Shown here: positions 15,511 through 23,809 of the stretch, piece by piece
Layout of the letters: each line of letters starts with the position of its first letter
Position numbering within the stretch: position 1 is the stretch's first letter
Assembly (NCBI GenBank): GCA_017620025.1
Contig: JAFZRF010000043.1
Span: 1 to 64,000, forward strand
Source: Ruminococcus sp.
GTDB lineage: Bacteria > Bacillota > Clostridia > Oscillospirales > Ruminococcaceae
Length of the DNA: 64,000 bases
Direction of reading: 5' to 3'
Translations under genes and position numbers: made by a program
The notes under the pieces: model-generated
The model's input: only the letters and a program-made list of their open reading frames with translations
What the model was told of the DNA's origin: nothing
Database searches by the model: none

Positions 15511-18500
15511 ATGATCTTAAAAAAAATCAAGGCTGCTGCATCTGCGGCAGCTGTAGTTTTATCGTTTATTCAGCCGTCAGCGGCAGAAATAGCGGAGCTT
15601 CTTCCGGTAAAGGCGTCCGCACATACGAGCATAAGCCTTTCTGCACCTGTATTCTCTTTCTCGGAGAACAGCGGTACAGGCGGAGAGCTGCATTTCACCG
15701 TCGATACACCTCTTACCAATGCGGTATCAATTGACGGCACTCCTGAAGAGTTCCCTGAAGAATACAGTCTTCGTGACGAGGGAAAAATGTCACCCGTCCG
15801 TGACCAGACCGGCTACGGCACCTGCTGGGCTCATGGAGCTGCGGCCTGTGCCGAGGCACAGCTGTATCAGTACGGAAAAGCAGTTGATTTCTCTGAGTTC
15901 CAGGTTGCCGGACAGTTCTACCGTGAGCTTGAACCTGAGCTTTCTCTTGATGAACAGCTCAATAAGGGTGCAAACTCCGATGCAGTCATCTGTCTGTGGG
16001 CACAGTGGGAAGGGCCTGTGGATGAATTCTTCATGCCATACGGAGACAAGGAGAAGCTCAAGGAAAGGCGTGATATGACCGAGGCAGTCTACCACCTTGA
16101 AACTGCATACACCTTCGACTTTGATCACGACCGAACCAATGCAGACGAGGTGAATTCACTTGTCAAGCAGATGGTCTACAGCGGAAGGCCTGTAGAGGTA
16201 AGCTATTTTTCTAATGTTTCCAAATATTACGACAGCACCAATCATTCATCCTTCTGCCGGAAGAGACCGAGATTTGCAAACCACGCAGTCACTATAGCAG
16301 GATGGGATGACAACTATCCAAAGGAGAATTTCCGCCTGACTCCGGAGAATGACGGTGCATGGCTCTGCAAGAACAGCTGGGGAGCGAAGTACGGCGAGGA
16401 AGGTTATATATGGATATCCTACGAGGATACCTCCCTCAGTGAATTCACAACATTCGAACTTGGACGTGCAGACAACTACTCGAATATATACCAGCATGAT
16501 ACCTTTGCTGCAATGCAGACAATAAGCGTCCATGATGACAGCGAAGACCCCGGACAGCCTGCATATATGGCAAATGTATTTGAGGGCAGGGAAGACGAGA
16601 ATATCGAAGCCTGCTCTACCTTTATACGTCAGTCCGGCACACAGTATAAGATATGGGTATACACGGATCTGACTGATCCCGCCGATCCCGTTTCCGGTAC
16701 ACCGCATGAAGCTGCTTCCGGAGTATGCGAGCTTACAGGCTATCAGACGATACCGTTCGATACTGCCGTATACTCTGAGGCAGGCAGCCGATTCAGCATA
16801 GTTGCCGAGCTCAGCTCACCCGATACCGGATTTCTTATACCTATAGAATGTGTTATTGCCTCGGAGAACAGCACTACCGGAGAGATATTCTGCGTAGACA
16901 GCTATACTAATTATGATGTAATAACCGGATATACCGGAGCCGGCGAAAGCTTCTACAGCGCCGACGGCGAGGAATGGACAGATATCAAGGGCGACGATAT
17001 CCATTATACCGAAGAGGAAGAGGAAATGCTCCTTGATGCTATATACGAACAGCTGATGGACGGAATCGAGGAAGAGGATGCAGACCTCCTTGAAATGGTG
17101 GAGGAGCAGATGGAAACATTCCGCAAGGAGTTCGCAGAGGGCGATGTATCAGCCTTCATGGGCAATATCGCACTGAAAGCCTTTGCAAGCCCCGCCGGAA
17201 AGGTAAAGTTCAGCCGCCCGGACGGAATGGTCGGAGCAGGCGAAAAGATCTCGATGTATACCACTGACGGCAGCAGGATAATGTATTATACAGACGCCGA
17301 CAGCTCTGTCCGTGAGTATACTTCTCCGATAGAGATAACATCTCCTGTAAGGATATATGCCTACAGTGACAAGTGCGATATAAAGACCTGCGGTGAATTC
17401 TCTCCTGAGCAGCAGTCGCTGCAGGCTCTTGAATACAGCTTCGGCAGCGGTACTGTGAAAAGCAGATACAGCTTTTCAGCTCCGTATACTACACCTGACG
17501 AAATAATACTTCACGGTGCAGCCGGTGAGACACGTCTCTGGCTTCGTATCTTCTCGGAGTCAGATATCTCAGTGAACGGCATTCCTTTTGTCTCAGGAGA
17601 GTATTCTACTCCGCTGGATATATCAGACACCTCTGAACCGGTGCAGATCGTCCTATCATCTGACGGTAAACCTGACAGGACAGTAAAGATCATTCTTGAA
17701 AGTGAGCCGGCATGGGTAGACGAAAAAACAAAGACACTTCGTTTTGTAGGCGGAGAAGGATCTGCACAGGATGATGCCGGCAATATTTATACAGACGGCG
17801 CTGATATGACTCCGCTTGCAGGTGAGGAGCTTACATATACACTCCCTGACGGCGGTACAGGAAAACTGTTCGTAAAGTACACAACCGACTTCTCAGGTCT
17901 TGTACTTGAATGTATGCGAAGCGCTCTGAAGCTTCCGGAAGAATACGGAAAGATAGAAGTAAACTTCGGCGGCGAATGGACAGACGGAACAAGCAGACGT
18001 TACAAGGATGAAGCAGGGGAATGGCTGTTCGTGCTTGCAGGAGAGACTGTGATCATTCGTGATGCGGGTGATGACAGGCATTTCACGTCGGAGGAATTCT
18101 CTTTCGTGATACCGGATGCTCCTGATGCACCGAAAGAAGTGACAGGTTATACAGTATCCGACGGCGAGATAATCCTTCCGCTTGAAAGCGGTATGTCCAT
18201 AGCAGCACTTGAAGACGTAAGCGGTATTTCCTACGATCAGATAGATCATATCGGCTACAGCAGCGAGGAAGACTTCTTTGCAGCATTCACAAGAGCTTTC
18301 GGTACGGAAAGCAAGGAAGACTGTCTGCGAATGTATTTTGCAGACTGGGCACATACCGACAGTGTACCGAAGACCGGAGAGCCGGTTGCTGTAAGATATT
18401 ACGGTACGGCAGATGATATGCCGTCAAAGGTACTGATAACAGTTATAGAAGAATACAAGCCGGGTGATGTGAACCGTGACGGTTTTGTTGATTCAAATGA

Positions 18501-18663
18501 TGCCGTACTGGTTCTTGAACACTATGCCGATACGTCTACAGGCGGAGCAGGCGTTATACCACAAGATTTGACCAATGCAGCAGATTTTGATAAGAGCGGT
18601 GTAATCGATTCAACAGATGCAAGTCTGATATTGAGCTATTATGCCGAATTGGCAACAAATTAG
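15511..18663 (+). CDS. Secreted papain-family (C1) cysteine peptidase with C-terminal dockerin
   Basis: A 1050-residue exported protein. A signal peptide (about 1-28) is followed by a short spacer and a C1 peptidase domain (about 70-310) with the full active site: Q in RDQTGYGTCW, C105, H258 in NHAVTIAGWDD and N288 in CKNSWGAKYGEEGY. Beta-rich modules follow; the segment near 580-640 resembles the chitobiase/hexosaminidase C-terminal fold (YYTDADSS, SPIEI). Residues about 983-1050 form a complete two-repeat dockerin with loops DVNRDGFVDSND and DFDKSGVIDSTD. ATG 15511 has an AAAGGTGAG site and starts the signal peptide; an upstream in-frame ATG would spoil it. It may be held on a scaffoldin and act on proteins in the plant cell wall or on partner enzymes. 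Confidence 0.93.
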   Translation: MILKKIKAAASAAAVVLSFIQPSAAEIAELLPVKASAHTSISLSAPVFSFSENSGTGGELHFTVDTPLTNAVSIDGTPEEFPEEYSLRDEGKMSPVRDQTGYGTCWAHGAAACAEAQLYQYGKAVDFSEFQVAGQFYRELEPELSLDEQLNKGANSDAVICLWAQWEGPVDEFFMPYGDKEKLKERRDMTEAVYHLETAYTFDFDHDRTNADEVNSLVKQMVYSGRPVEVSYFSNVSKYYDSTNHSSFCRKRPRFANHAVTIAGWDDNYPKENFRLTPENDGAWLCKNSWGAKYGEEGYIWISYEDTSLSEFTTFELGRADNYSNIYQHDTFAAMQTISVHDDSEDPGQPAYMANVFEGREDENIEACSTFIRQSGTQYKIWVYTDLTDPADPVSGTPHEAASGVCELTGYQTIPFDTAVYSEAGSRFSIVAELSSPDTGFLIPIECVIASENSTTGEIFCVDSYTNYDVITGYTGAGESFYSADGEEWTDIKGDDIHYTEEEEEMLLDAIYEQLMDGIEEEDADLLEMVEEQMETFRKEFAEGDVSAFMGNIALKAFASPAGKVKFSRPDGMVGAGEKISMYTTDGSRIMYYTDADSSVREYTSPIEITSPVRIYAYSDKCDIKTCGEFSPEQQSLQALEYSFGSGTVKSRYSFSAPYTTPDEIILHGAAGETRLWLRIFSESDISVNGIPFVSGEYSTPLDISDTSEPVQIVLSSDGKPDRTVKIILESEPAWVDEKTKTLRFVGGEGSAQDDAGNIYTDGADMTPLAGEELTYTLPDGGTGKLFVKYTTDFSGLVLECMRSALKLPEEYGKIEVNFGGEWTDGTSRRYKDEAGEWLFVLAGETVIIRDAGDDRHFTSEEFSFVIPDAPDAPKEVTGYTVSDGEIILPLESGMSIAALEDVSGISYDQIDHIGYSSEEDFFAAFTRAFGTESKEDCLRMYFADWAHTDSVPKTGEPVAVRYYGTADDMPSKVLITVIEEYKPGDVNRDGFVDSNDAVLVLEHYADTSTGGAGVIPQDLTNAADFDKSGVIDSTDASLILSYYAELATN

Positions 18664-18885
18664 TGACAAATTGACTAAAAACGGGTATTCAGGCAATCGA
18701 TACTTTTCTATCTTGGTCAAATGCAATAAAATCAATGGTAACTTTATGTTGAATTAGGTCATAAAAAAGAAGTTACCGATTTGTAACATTTGCCGAATGT
18801 GACCATTTAATATGTAAAAGTGTACTAATTAGACGTGTTGAAAATGTACACTACGCACAAAAAATATTAAAGAATGATACAAAGG
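18664..18885 (+). promoter_or_regulatory. Non-coding upstream region of the sugar ABC operon with inverted repeats
   Basis: No gene is seen in this AT-rich stretch. Two long-spaced perfect inverted repeats are visible: GGTAACTT (18737-18744) with AAGTTACC (18770-18777), and AGTGTAC (18819-18825) with GTACACT (18846-18852). A shorter pair TGGTCA/TGACCA also occurs around 18714 and 18801. All lie upstream of the -35 box at 18886, which would suit binding sites for an activator or a looping repressor. Confidence 0.45.
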
Positions 18886-18914
18886 TTGACTATTCGCAAA
18901 AAATGCTGTATATT
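18886..18914 (+). promoter_or_regulatory. Promoter of the sugar ABC transporter operon
   Basis: TTGACT (18886-18891), an exact 17-bp spacer and TATATT (18909-18914). Transcription from about 18921 gives an untranslated leader of roughly 250 nt before the binding-protein start at 19173. Confidence 0.8.
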
Positions 18915-18920
18915 TGAATT

Positions 18921-19172
18921 AACGCAAAGGGAGAAAGGGTCATGATATGACCGGACCGCAAAATGCAGTCAGTAAAAATCTCTCTGAGCAGTGCATAAAG
19001 GAAACAAGGTTTCCTGATATGCCGTCCTGAGAAGGACAGCCGAAGCAGAAGAAGAGAAATGACGAGCGAGGACAATCGCCGCAGATTGATTCTGGTGCAG
19101 AGGCAGAAAAAATCCATTTTTAATATTATACCCGGAAAGAGGTATAATACATATTTAAGGAGGAAAAATCTG
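18921..19172 (+). promoter_or_regulatory. Long structured 5' leader of the sugar-binding protein gene
   Basis: The leader holds several clean hairpins. 18938-18952: GGTCAT-gat-ATGACC. 18993-19022: a long stem with GCATA/TATGC outside and AGGAAAC/GTTTCCT inside around a 3-nt loop. 19024-19037: GTCCT/AGGAC closed by a GAGA tetraloop. 19066-19079: GCGA/TCGC. 19124-19149: TATTATACC/GGTATAATA with an 8-nt loop, ending 7 nt before the AAGGAGG site. The density of compact stems and a GNRA loop suggests a folded RNA, possibly a riboswitch or protein-binding leader. It does not match c-di-GMP, SAM, glycine, cobalamin or ydaO consensus elements that I know. Confidence 0.5.
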
Positions 19173-20690
19173 ATGAACACACTTAAGAGAACATTAGCAC
19201 TCGTAGCTACTCTTGCTATGGCTGCTACAGCATTCGCAAGCTGCGGAAACCAGACAACAACTTCTACACCTGATGACACTGCTTCACAGGCTGAGGAGAA
19301 GACTGAGGCTCCCGCAGACGAGGATAAGCCCGCTGACGAGGATAAGCCTGCTGACGAAGATAAGCCTGCTGTTGACGCTAAGAGCGGCGACGTAGACGCA
19401 AGCGTTGGCCAGGGCGGCGACAAGTTCACAGTTGCTGCTTGGAACGGTGATGACGTTCCTTACCTCATCGCTCAGTGGAAGGGCATCGACTTTGATTCAG
19501 TTGGTGACGACCTCGCTGACGGTAAGGTTGACGGTATCGACTTCATCAACTTCGGTGTAGGCGGCGGTCAGGCTTCTGAGAAGTATGATCAGCTCTTCGA
19601 TGCTGGTTCTGACCTTGATGTTTACTTCGTTGAGGCTGACTGGGCTCTGAAGTACATCAACGACGACGACAAGACACTTCCTCTTGAGAAGCTCGGTCTT
19701 GGCGACAGCGATTTCGCTAACATCTACGGTTACACAGATGAGATCGGTAAGGATTCCAACGGCGTTCGTAAGGGCGTTTCATGGCAGGCTGCAGCAGGCG
19801 GCTTCTACTACAGAAGCGATCTCGCTGAGGAGTACCTCGGTGCTGCTGATCCTGATGCAATGCAGAAGCAGATCTCTGACTGGGACAAGTTCGTTGACGC
19901 TGCTAAGACAGTTGCTGACAAGTCCGGCGGTAAGACGGCTCTCGCTGATACACTCGGTGGTATGTGGCAGGCATATGCTTGTGGACGTACACAGCCTTGG
20001 GTAAAGGACAACAAGCTCGTAATCGACGACTTCTGCAAGGACTTCGCTGACACAGCTAAGGCTCTGTGGGATTGCGGCGGTATCACAAAGAACAGCCAGT
20101 GGTCCGATGACTGGACAGCTGCTGGTACAAACGATAGCTGCATGGGCTACTTCGTTTCTACATGGGGCTTCGGCGGCTTCGCTCTTGATGCTGCTGGCGG
20201 CTTCGATAAGGATGCAAACGAGGGCGGCGCTACATACGGCAAGTGGGCAGTATGCCAGGGCCCGACTCCTTTCTACTGGGGCGGTACATGGATCGTTGTT
20301 AACCCTGATACAGATAATGGCAACGAGGCAAGAGAGTTCATCGTTTCTGCTACATCTGACGAGAAGCAGCTCGCTGCTTACGCTGTTGCTAAGCCTGAGT
20401 ACGTAAACAACAGCAAGGTTATGGACGACCTCATCGGTTCCAAGACAGTATTCAACGAGGTTATCACAAACAACCTCGGCGGCCAGAACTTCTACGAGGC
20501 TCTCGCTGACAACGCTAAGACAATTGACTTCAAGGGTCTTATCACTCCTTATGACTCCACAATCAAGGGCGACTTCGTTGACGCTGTTAAGACAGAGTAC
20601 CTCGAGGGCTCCGGTGATTGGGAGGCTACACAGGAAGCATTCAAGGATCTCGTATCTGAGCACATCTCTTCTCTCGAGTGGGATGACTAA
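19173..20690 (+). CDS. ABC transporter extracellular solute-binding lipoprotein (family 1, sugar type)
   Basis: A 505-residue lipoprotein (lipobox FASC, C24) with an acidic Pro-containing linker of three six-residue repeats (about 49-66), then a large two-lobed binding domain rich in Trp, Gly and Asp, as usual for oligosaccharide-binding proteins of the MalE/MsmE group. It would capture a sugar, plausibly an oligosaccharide, outside the cell and hand it to the two permeases encoded next. Codon use is strikingly restricted (GCT, GTT, GAC, AAG, CTC), unlike neighbouring genes, which points to very high expression. AAGGAGG lies 9 nt before the ATG; an upstream in-frame ATG at 19059 lies in the structured leader and is rejected. 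The ligand is not identified. Confidence 0.92.
   Translation: MNTLKRTLALVATLAMAATAFASCGNQTTTSTPDDTASQAEEKTEAPADEDKPADEDKPADEDKPAVDAKSGDVDASVGQGGDKFTVAAWNGDDVPYLIAQWKGIDFDSVGDDLADGKVDGIDFINFGVGGGQASEKYDQLFDAGSDLDVYFVEADWALKYINDDDKTLPLEKLGLGDSDFANIYGYTDEIGKDSNGVRKGVSWQAAAGGFYYRSDLAEEYLGAADPDAMQKQISDWDKFVDAAKTVADKSGGKTALADTLGGMWQAYACGRTQPWVKDNKLVIDDFCKDFADTAKALWDCGGITKNSQWSDDWTAAGTNDSCMGYFVSTWGFGGFALDAAGGFDKDANEGGATYGKWAVCQGPTPFYWGGTWIVVNPDTDNGNEAREFIVSATSDEKQLAAYAVAKPEYVNNSKVMDDLIGSKTVFNEVITNNLGGQNFYEALADNAKTIDFKGLITPYDSTIKGDFVDAVKTEYLEGSGDWEATQEAFKDLVSEHISSLEWDD
19317..19370 (+). repeat. Three tandem 18-nt repeats in the linker of the binding protein
   Basis: Units at 19317-19334, 19335-19352 and 19353-19370 each encode DEDKPA and differ only at synonymous third positions. 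They form the flexible spacer between the lipid anchor and the binding domain; copy number is likely to vary between strains. Confidence 0.85.
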
Positions 20691-20732
20691 TCAGTAGTTC
20701 ATCTTACTGACAATTAAAAACTAATATGTAAC

Positions 20733-20760
20733 CCTACGGAATACTTCGGTATTCCGTAGG
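20733..20760 (+). promoter_or_regulatory. Perfect UUCG hairpin between binding-protein and permease genes
   Basis: CCTACGGAATAC (20733-20744) and GTATTCCGTAGG (20749-20760) form a perfect 12-bp stem closed by a TTCG tetraloop. No T-run follows, so full termination is unlikely. Such hairpins commonly protect the upstream message from 3' decay or cause partial attenuation, keeping binding protein more abundant than permease. Confidence 0.8.
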
Positions 20761-20804
20761 CGCATATTATTTAATAAAACTTTTAACTTGAGAGGGTGTG
20801 TGTT

Positions 20805-21854
20805 ATGGCATCAGCTGCCCAGAGAAGGATCAAATCCATCAGCTATGCAAAGTACGGCTATCTTTTCATACTGCCGTTTTTTATTGTTTATTTCTTTTTC
20901 CAGTTATGGCCCCTTATCAACACCTTTATCCTGAGCTTCACGGATAACAAAACAGGTGAACTGATAGGCTTCGATAACTACAAAACTATTCTCGCAGGTG
21001 CCGGCGGACGTGCTGCACGTAATGTCAGCAAGAGCTTCTATCAGTCCTTCGGCAATACTGTTCTGCTCTGGTGCGGAAACTTCATCCCCCAGATCGCTCT
21101 GTCTCTTTCCCTTGCAGTATGGTTCACTGAGGCTAACCTCAAGATCCCGGGAAAGGGTTTCTTCAAGATTGTAATGTATCTCCCGAATATTATCACAGCA
21201 GCTTCTGTTGCTGTACTCTTCCTGCAGCTCTGCGGTGAGGCTGTTAATACTCCGGGTTCTCTCAATCTCTTATTAAGCAAGATCGGCATTGTCAAGCATG
21301 ACACTGTCTCCGATAAGTATGACACGATCAAGTTTATTACCGGTACTGCTCAGGCAAGAGGAGTAGTTATGTTCATCCAGACATGGATGTGGTTCGGTAA
21401 TACTATGATCATGCTCATGTCCGGTATCCAGGGTATCAACCCCTCACTCTTCGAGGCTGCAAGCATCGACGGTGCAACATCCGGACAGGTATTCAGAAAG
21501 ATCACTCTTCCTCTGTTAAGCCCCATCATGGCTTATACACTGGTTACATCTATGATCGGTGGTCTTCAGATGTTCGATATTCCTTATCTCTATCATAAGG
21601 ATCCTAACAAGGTTAATACTGACCTTAAGACCGTGGCTGTATACATTTACGAGTATTTCCACGATCAGACTGACCCCAAGATGGGTTATGCAGGTGCGGC
21701 TTCCGTTATCCTGTTCATTATCACGCTTATCCTCGGCTGTATCGCATTCTATCTCACCCGTGACAAGGATGAGATCGCTAAGAAGAAGCAGCGCAAGAAG
21801 GCTGCTCAGCAGTTAAAGCAGCAGAATAAGCAGTTTGGAGGTCTGTCGTTATGA
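20805..21854 (+). CDS. Sugar ABC transporter permease (MalF/UgpA type)
   Basis: A 349-residue inner membrane protein with six predicted helices, the first near 18-42. The cytoplasmic EAA loop, EAASIDGATSGQVFRKITLPLL, docks the ATPase. The C-terminus is highly basic (KKKQRKKAAQQLKQQ). ATG 20805 follows GAGAGGG at a good distance; a GTG nine bases upstream is in frame but overlaps that site. It overlaps the next permease gene by 4 nt (ATGA), so the two are made in equal amounts. No ATPase gene follows; a shared MsmK-type ATPase elsewhere is likely. Confidence 0.94.
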   Translation: MASAAQRRIKSISYAKYGYLFILPFFIVYFFFQLWPLINTFILSFTDNKTGELIGFDNYKTILAGAGGRAARNVSKSFYQSFGNTVLLWCGNFIPQIALSLSLAVWFTEANLKIPGKGFFKIVMYLPNIITAASVAVLFLQLCGEAVNTPGSLNLLLSKIGIVKHDTVSDKYDTIKFITGTAQARGVVMFIQTWMWFGNTMIMLMSGIQGINPSLFEAASIDGATSGQVFRKITLPLLSPIMAYTLVTSMIGGLQMFDIPYLYHKDPNKVNTDLKTVAVYIYEYFHDQTDPKMGYAGAASVILFIITLILGCIAFYLTRDKDEIAKKKQRKKAAQQLKQQNKQFGGLSL

Positions 21855-22747
21855 GTAAAATGAAAGCAGTTTACGGCGACTCAAAGGGCAGCTATACAGC
21901 TAAGCTCAAGACCAAGTCAATTATTCTGACTGTATGGTTCATTATCCTTACCATTATCTGTCTGCTTCCTATTTATATTCTTGTAGTTAACGCTACCCGT
22001 GATTCAACGTCTATCGCAAACGGTATTTCGTTTATTCCCGGTACAAACCTGTTCAAGAATATCAAGAAGCTCTTCGGCGATATGAACTATACACAGGTTT
22101 ACAACGTGTGGATCGGTTACAAGAACAGCTTTATCATCACAGCTTTCTCAACCATCTTCACCGTATTCTTCTCAGCTATGACAGCTTACGGCATCCATGT
22201 ATATGACTTCAAGCTCAAGGAGATCTCCTACACAATCATCCTCCTTGTAATGATGGTTCCTATGCAGGTTACTTCTGCCGGTTTCGTAGCTTTCATGCTG
22301 AAGCTGAAATTAACAGATACATACTGGCCTCTTATACTCCCCGCTATTGCAGCTCCTGCGGTTGTATACTTCATGCGTTCCTACATGAAGTCATCCTTCC
22401 CGCTCGACATCGTTGAGGCTGCAAGAATCGACGGATGCAGCGAGTTCAGAACATTCCTTTCAATCGCACTTCCGATGATGAAGCCCGCTATAGCTGTACA
22501 GGCTATCTTCGCATTCATCGCAAGCTGGAACAACTTCTATACACCTAACATGATCCTTATCTCTTCCAAGTTCAAGCAGAAGACCCTTCCTATGATGGTA
22601 TCTGCTATCCAGGCATCAGATAAGTTCACTGATTACGGTGCTATCTATCTGGCACTCGCACTCTCTATCCTTCCCATCATCATTATCTACATCATCCTGT
22701 CAAAGTTCATCATTGCAGGTGTTGCTCTCGGTGGTGTAAAGGAATAA
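21851..22747 (+). CDS. Sugar ABC transporter permease (MalG/UgpE type)
   Basis: A 298-residue membrane protein, partner of the preceding permease. Six helices are apparent, the first at about 24-46; the EAA loop reads EAARIDGCSEFRTFLSIALP. The C-terminal sequence KFIIAGVALGGVKE is typical of MalG-like subunits. The start overlaps the previous stop. Two terminators follow in tandem, closing the three-gene operon. Confidence 0.95.
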   Translation: MSKMKAVYGDSKGSYTAKLKTKSIILTVWFIILTIICLLPIYILVVNATRDSTSIANGISFIPGTNLFKNIKKLFGDMNYTQVYNVWIGYKNSFIITAFSTIFTVFFSAMTAYGIHVYDFKLKEISYTIILLVMMVPMQVTSAGFVAFMLKLKLTDTYWPLILPAIAAPAVVYFMRSYMKSSFPLDIVEAARIDGCSEFRTFLSIALPMMKPAIAVQAIFAFIASWNNFYTPNMILISSKFKQKTLPMMVSAIQASDKFTDYGAIYLALALSILPIIIIYIILSKFIIAGVALGGVKE

Positions 22748-22766
22748 TCGTTACTCAATACGATAT

Positions 22767-22797
22767 CAGGCAGATACTTCGGTGTCTGCCTGTTTTT
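22767..22797 (+). terminator. First terminator after the sugar ABC operon
   Basis: AGGCAGATAC/GTGTCTGCCT stem (one G-U pair) with a TTCG loop, followed by a run of six T. Confidence 0.9.
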
Positions 22798-22800
22798 TAT

Positions 22801-22834
22801 GCCTGTAAGCTATGTGCTGACAGGCTTTTTTTTT
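22801..22834 (+). terminator. Second, tandem terminator after the sugar ABC operon
   Basis: GCCTGT (22801-22806) pairs with ACAGGC (22820-22825), followed by nine T. Back-to-back terminators isolate the strong sugar operon from the sporulation operon downstream. Confidence 0.88.
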
Positions 22835-22888
22835 GCAGTAATATTTTGAGGCTGTCCGGAATAGTATTAATCGAAGGGAAGTGATCCA

Positions 22889-23809
22889 TTGAAAAGGAAG
22901 ACAAGCTATGAGACGATCAGTTCATATATGACTGAGACTTTGCGTGCAGCTATGGAGCGAGTAAGCGAAAAAGACAGGCAAGGTCTTACTGATATCTGCC
23001 TGTATTGCGGAAGACCTCCTGCCTTTGTCAGCCCAGGAAGAATACGTTATCTTAAAGCAGACGGTACACTTATGACCTCAGGTAGATCCGGCAGTCTTTT
23101 AAACGTATCCAAAAGCGACCTGAAGACAATAGTATCAGCACTTGCACAGCATTCTGTCCATACCTGCGACCGTGAACTAAGACAGGGATTCTTTAATCTT
23201 CCTGGCGGAATCAGAGTCGGCGTTGCAGGTGTATATACCTCGGGAGGAATACTTAAAGACTGGAACGCACTTGATTTCCGTTTTGCATCTGCCTTCCACG
23301 GATGCGCAGACAAGATCTATCCACGTATGCTCGGCAGCCGCCGCGGCCTGCTCATATGCGGGAGTGTAAATTCCGGAAAGACGACTATGATACGAGAACT
23401 CTGCCGTCTTTGCGGAGATCAGGAAAGAGTCTCTCTTATCGACGAGAGAGGAGAGATATCTGCGATCTGTGAAGGCGAACCGCAGTTCGATATTGGCCTG
23501 CTGACAAGCGTTATATCGGGTATTTCGAGATCAAGAGGCATTGTATCTGCCGTCCGTACACTTTCTCCGTCTATGATATTCTGTGATGAGCTTGCATCAG
23601 TTGAAGATGCAGAAGCTGTTAATGAAGGATCGGGCTGCGGTGTTCGTTTTGCGGCAACGATGCACGCAAGAGATATGGAGCAGCTTCTTTCCAGAAGGAC
23701 AGGGCGGATGCTCATAGAAGCAGGAGCGTTTGATACAGCTGTATTTCTTGAGGGCAGCAGTTCTCCCGGAAAGATACGGGATATCCACATAATCGATAAT
23801 GCTTCTTAG
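22889..23809 (+). CDS. spoIIIAA: Stage III sporulation protein AA (secretion-type ATPase)
   Basis: A 306-residue AAA/type II-IV secretion ATPase-like protein that powers the SpoIIIA-SpoIIQ channel between mother cell and forespore. The Walker A loop is CGSVNSGKTTMI, and the Walker B region is IFCDEL; LIDERGEIS and FAATMHARD are also typical. The start is TTG, supported by AAGGGAAGTG five nt upstream. It is the first gene of a complete eight-gene operon. No sigma-E promoter could be assigned with confidence in the short gap after the tandem terminators. Confidence 0.95.
   Translation: MKRKTSYETISSYMTETLRAAMERVSEKDRQGLTDICLYCGRPPAFVSPGRIRYLKADGTLMTSGRSGSLLNVSKSDLKTIVSALAQHSVHTCDRELRQGFFNLPGGIRVGVAGVYTSGGILKDWNALDFRFASAFHGCADKIYPRMLGSRRGLLICGSVNSGKTTMIRELCRLCGDQERVSLIDERGEISAICEGEPQFDIGLLTSVISGISRSRGIVSAVRTLSPSMIFCDELASVEDAEAVNEGSGCGVRFAATMHARDMEQLLSRRTGRMLIEAGAFDTAVFLEGSSSPGKIRDIHIIDNAS

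Noticed and set aside
18921..19060. A c-di-GMP-I type riboswitch, suggested by an ACGCAAAG stretch and later GGGTC
   Set aside because: The paired GGCAAA...GGTTGCC closing stem and the conserved tetraloop receptor are absent, so the resemblance is superficial.
19059..19172. Extension of the sugar-binding protein to an upstream in-frame ATG
   Set aside because: It would place 38 residues before a perfect lipoprotein signal peptide and use the hairpin-rich leader as coding sequence; the ATG at 19173 has a strong AAGGAGG site.
19317..19370. Short tandem repeats considered as a CRISPR-like array
   Set aside because: They are 18-nt in-frame coding repeats without spacers.
20733..20760. Transcription terminator between the binding-protein and permease genes
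   Set aside because: There is no T-run after the stem, and the permease genes have no promoter of their own that I can see.
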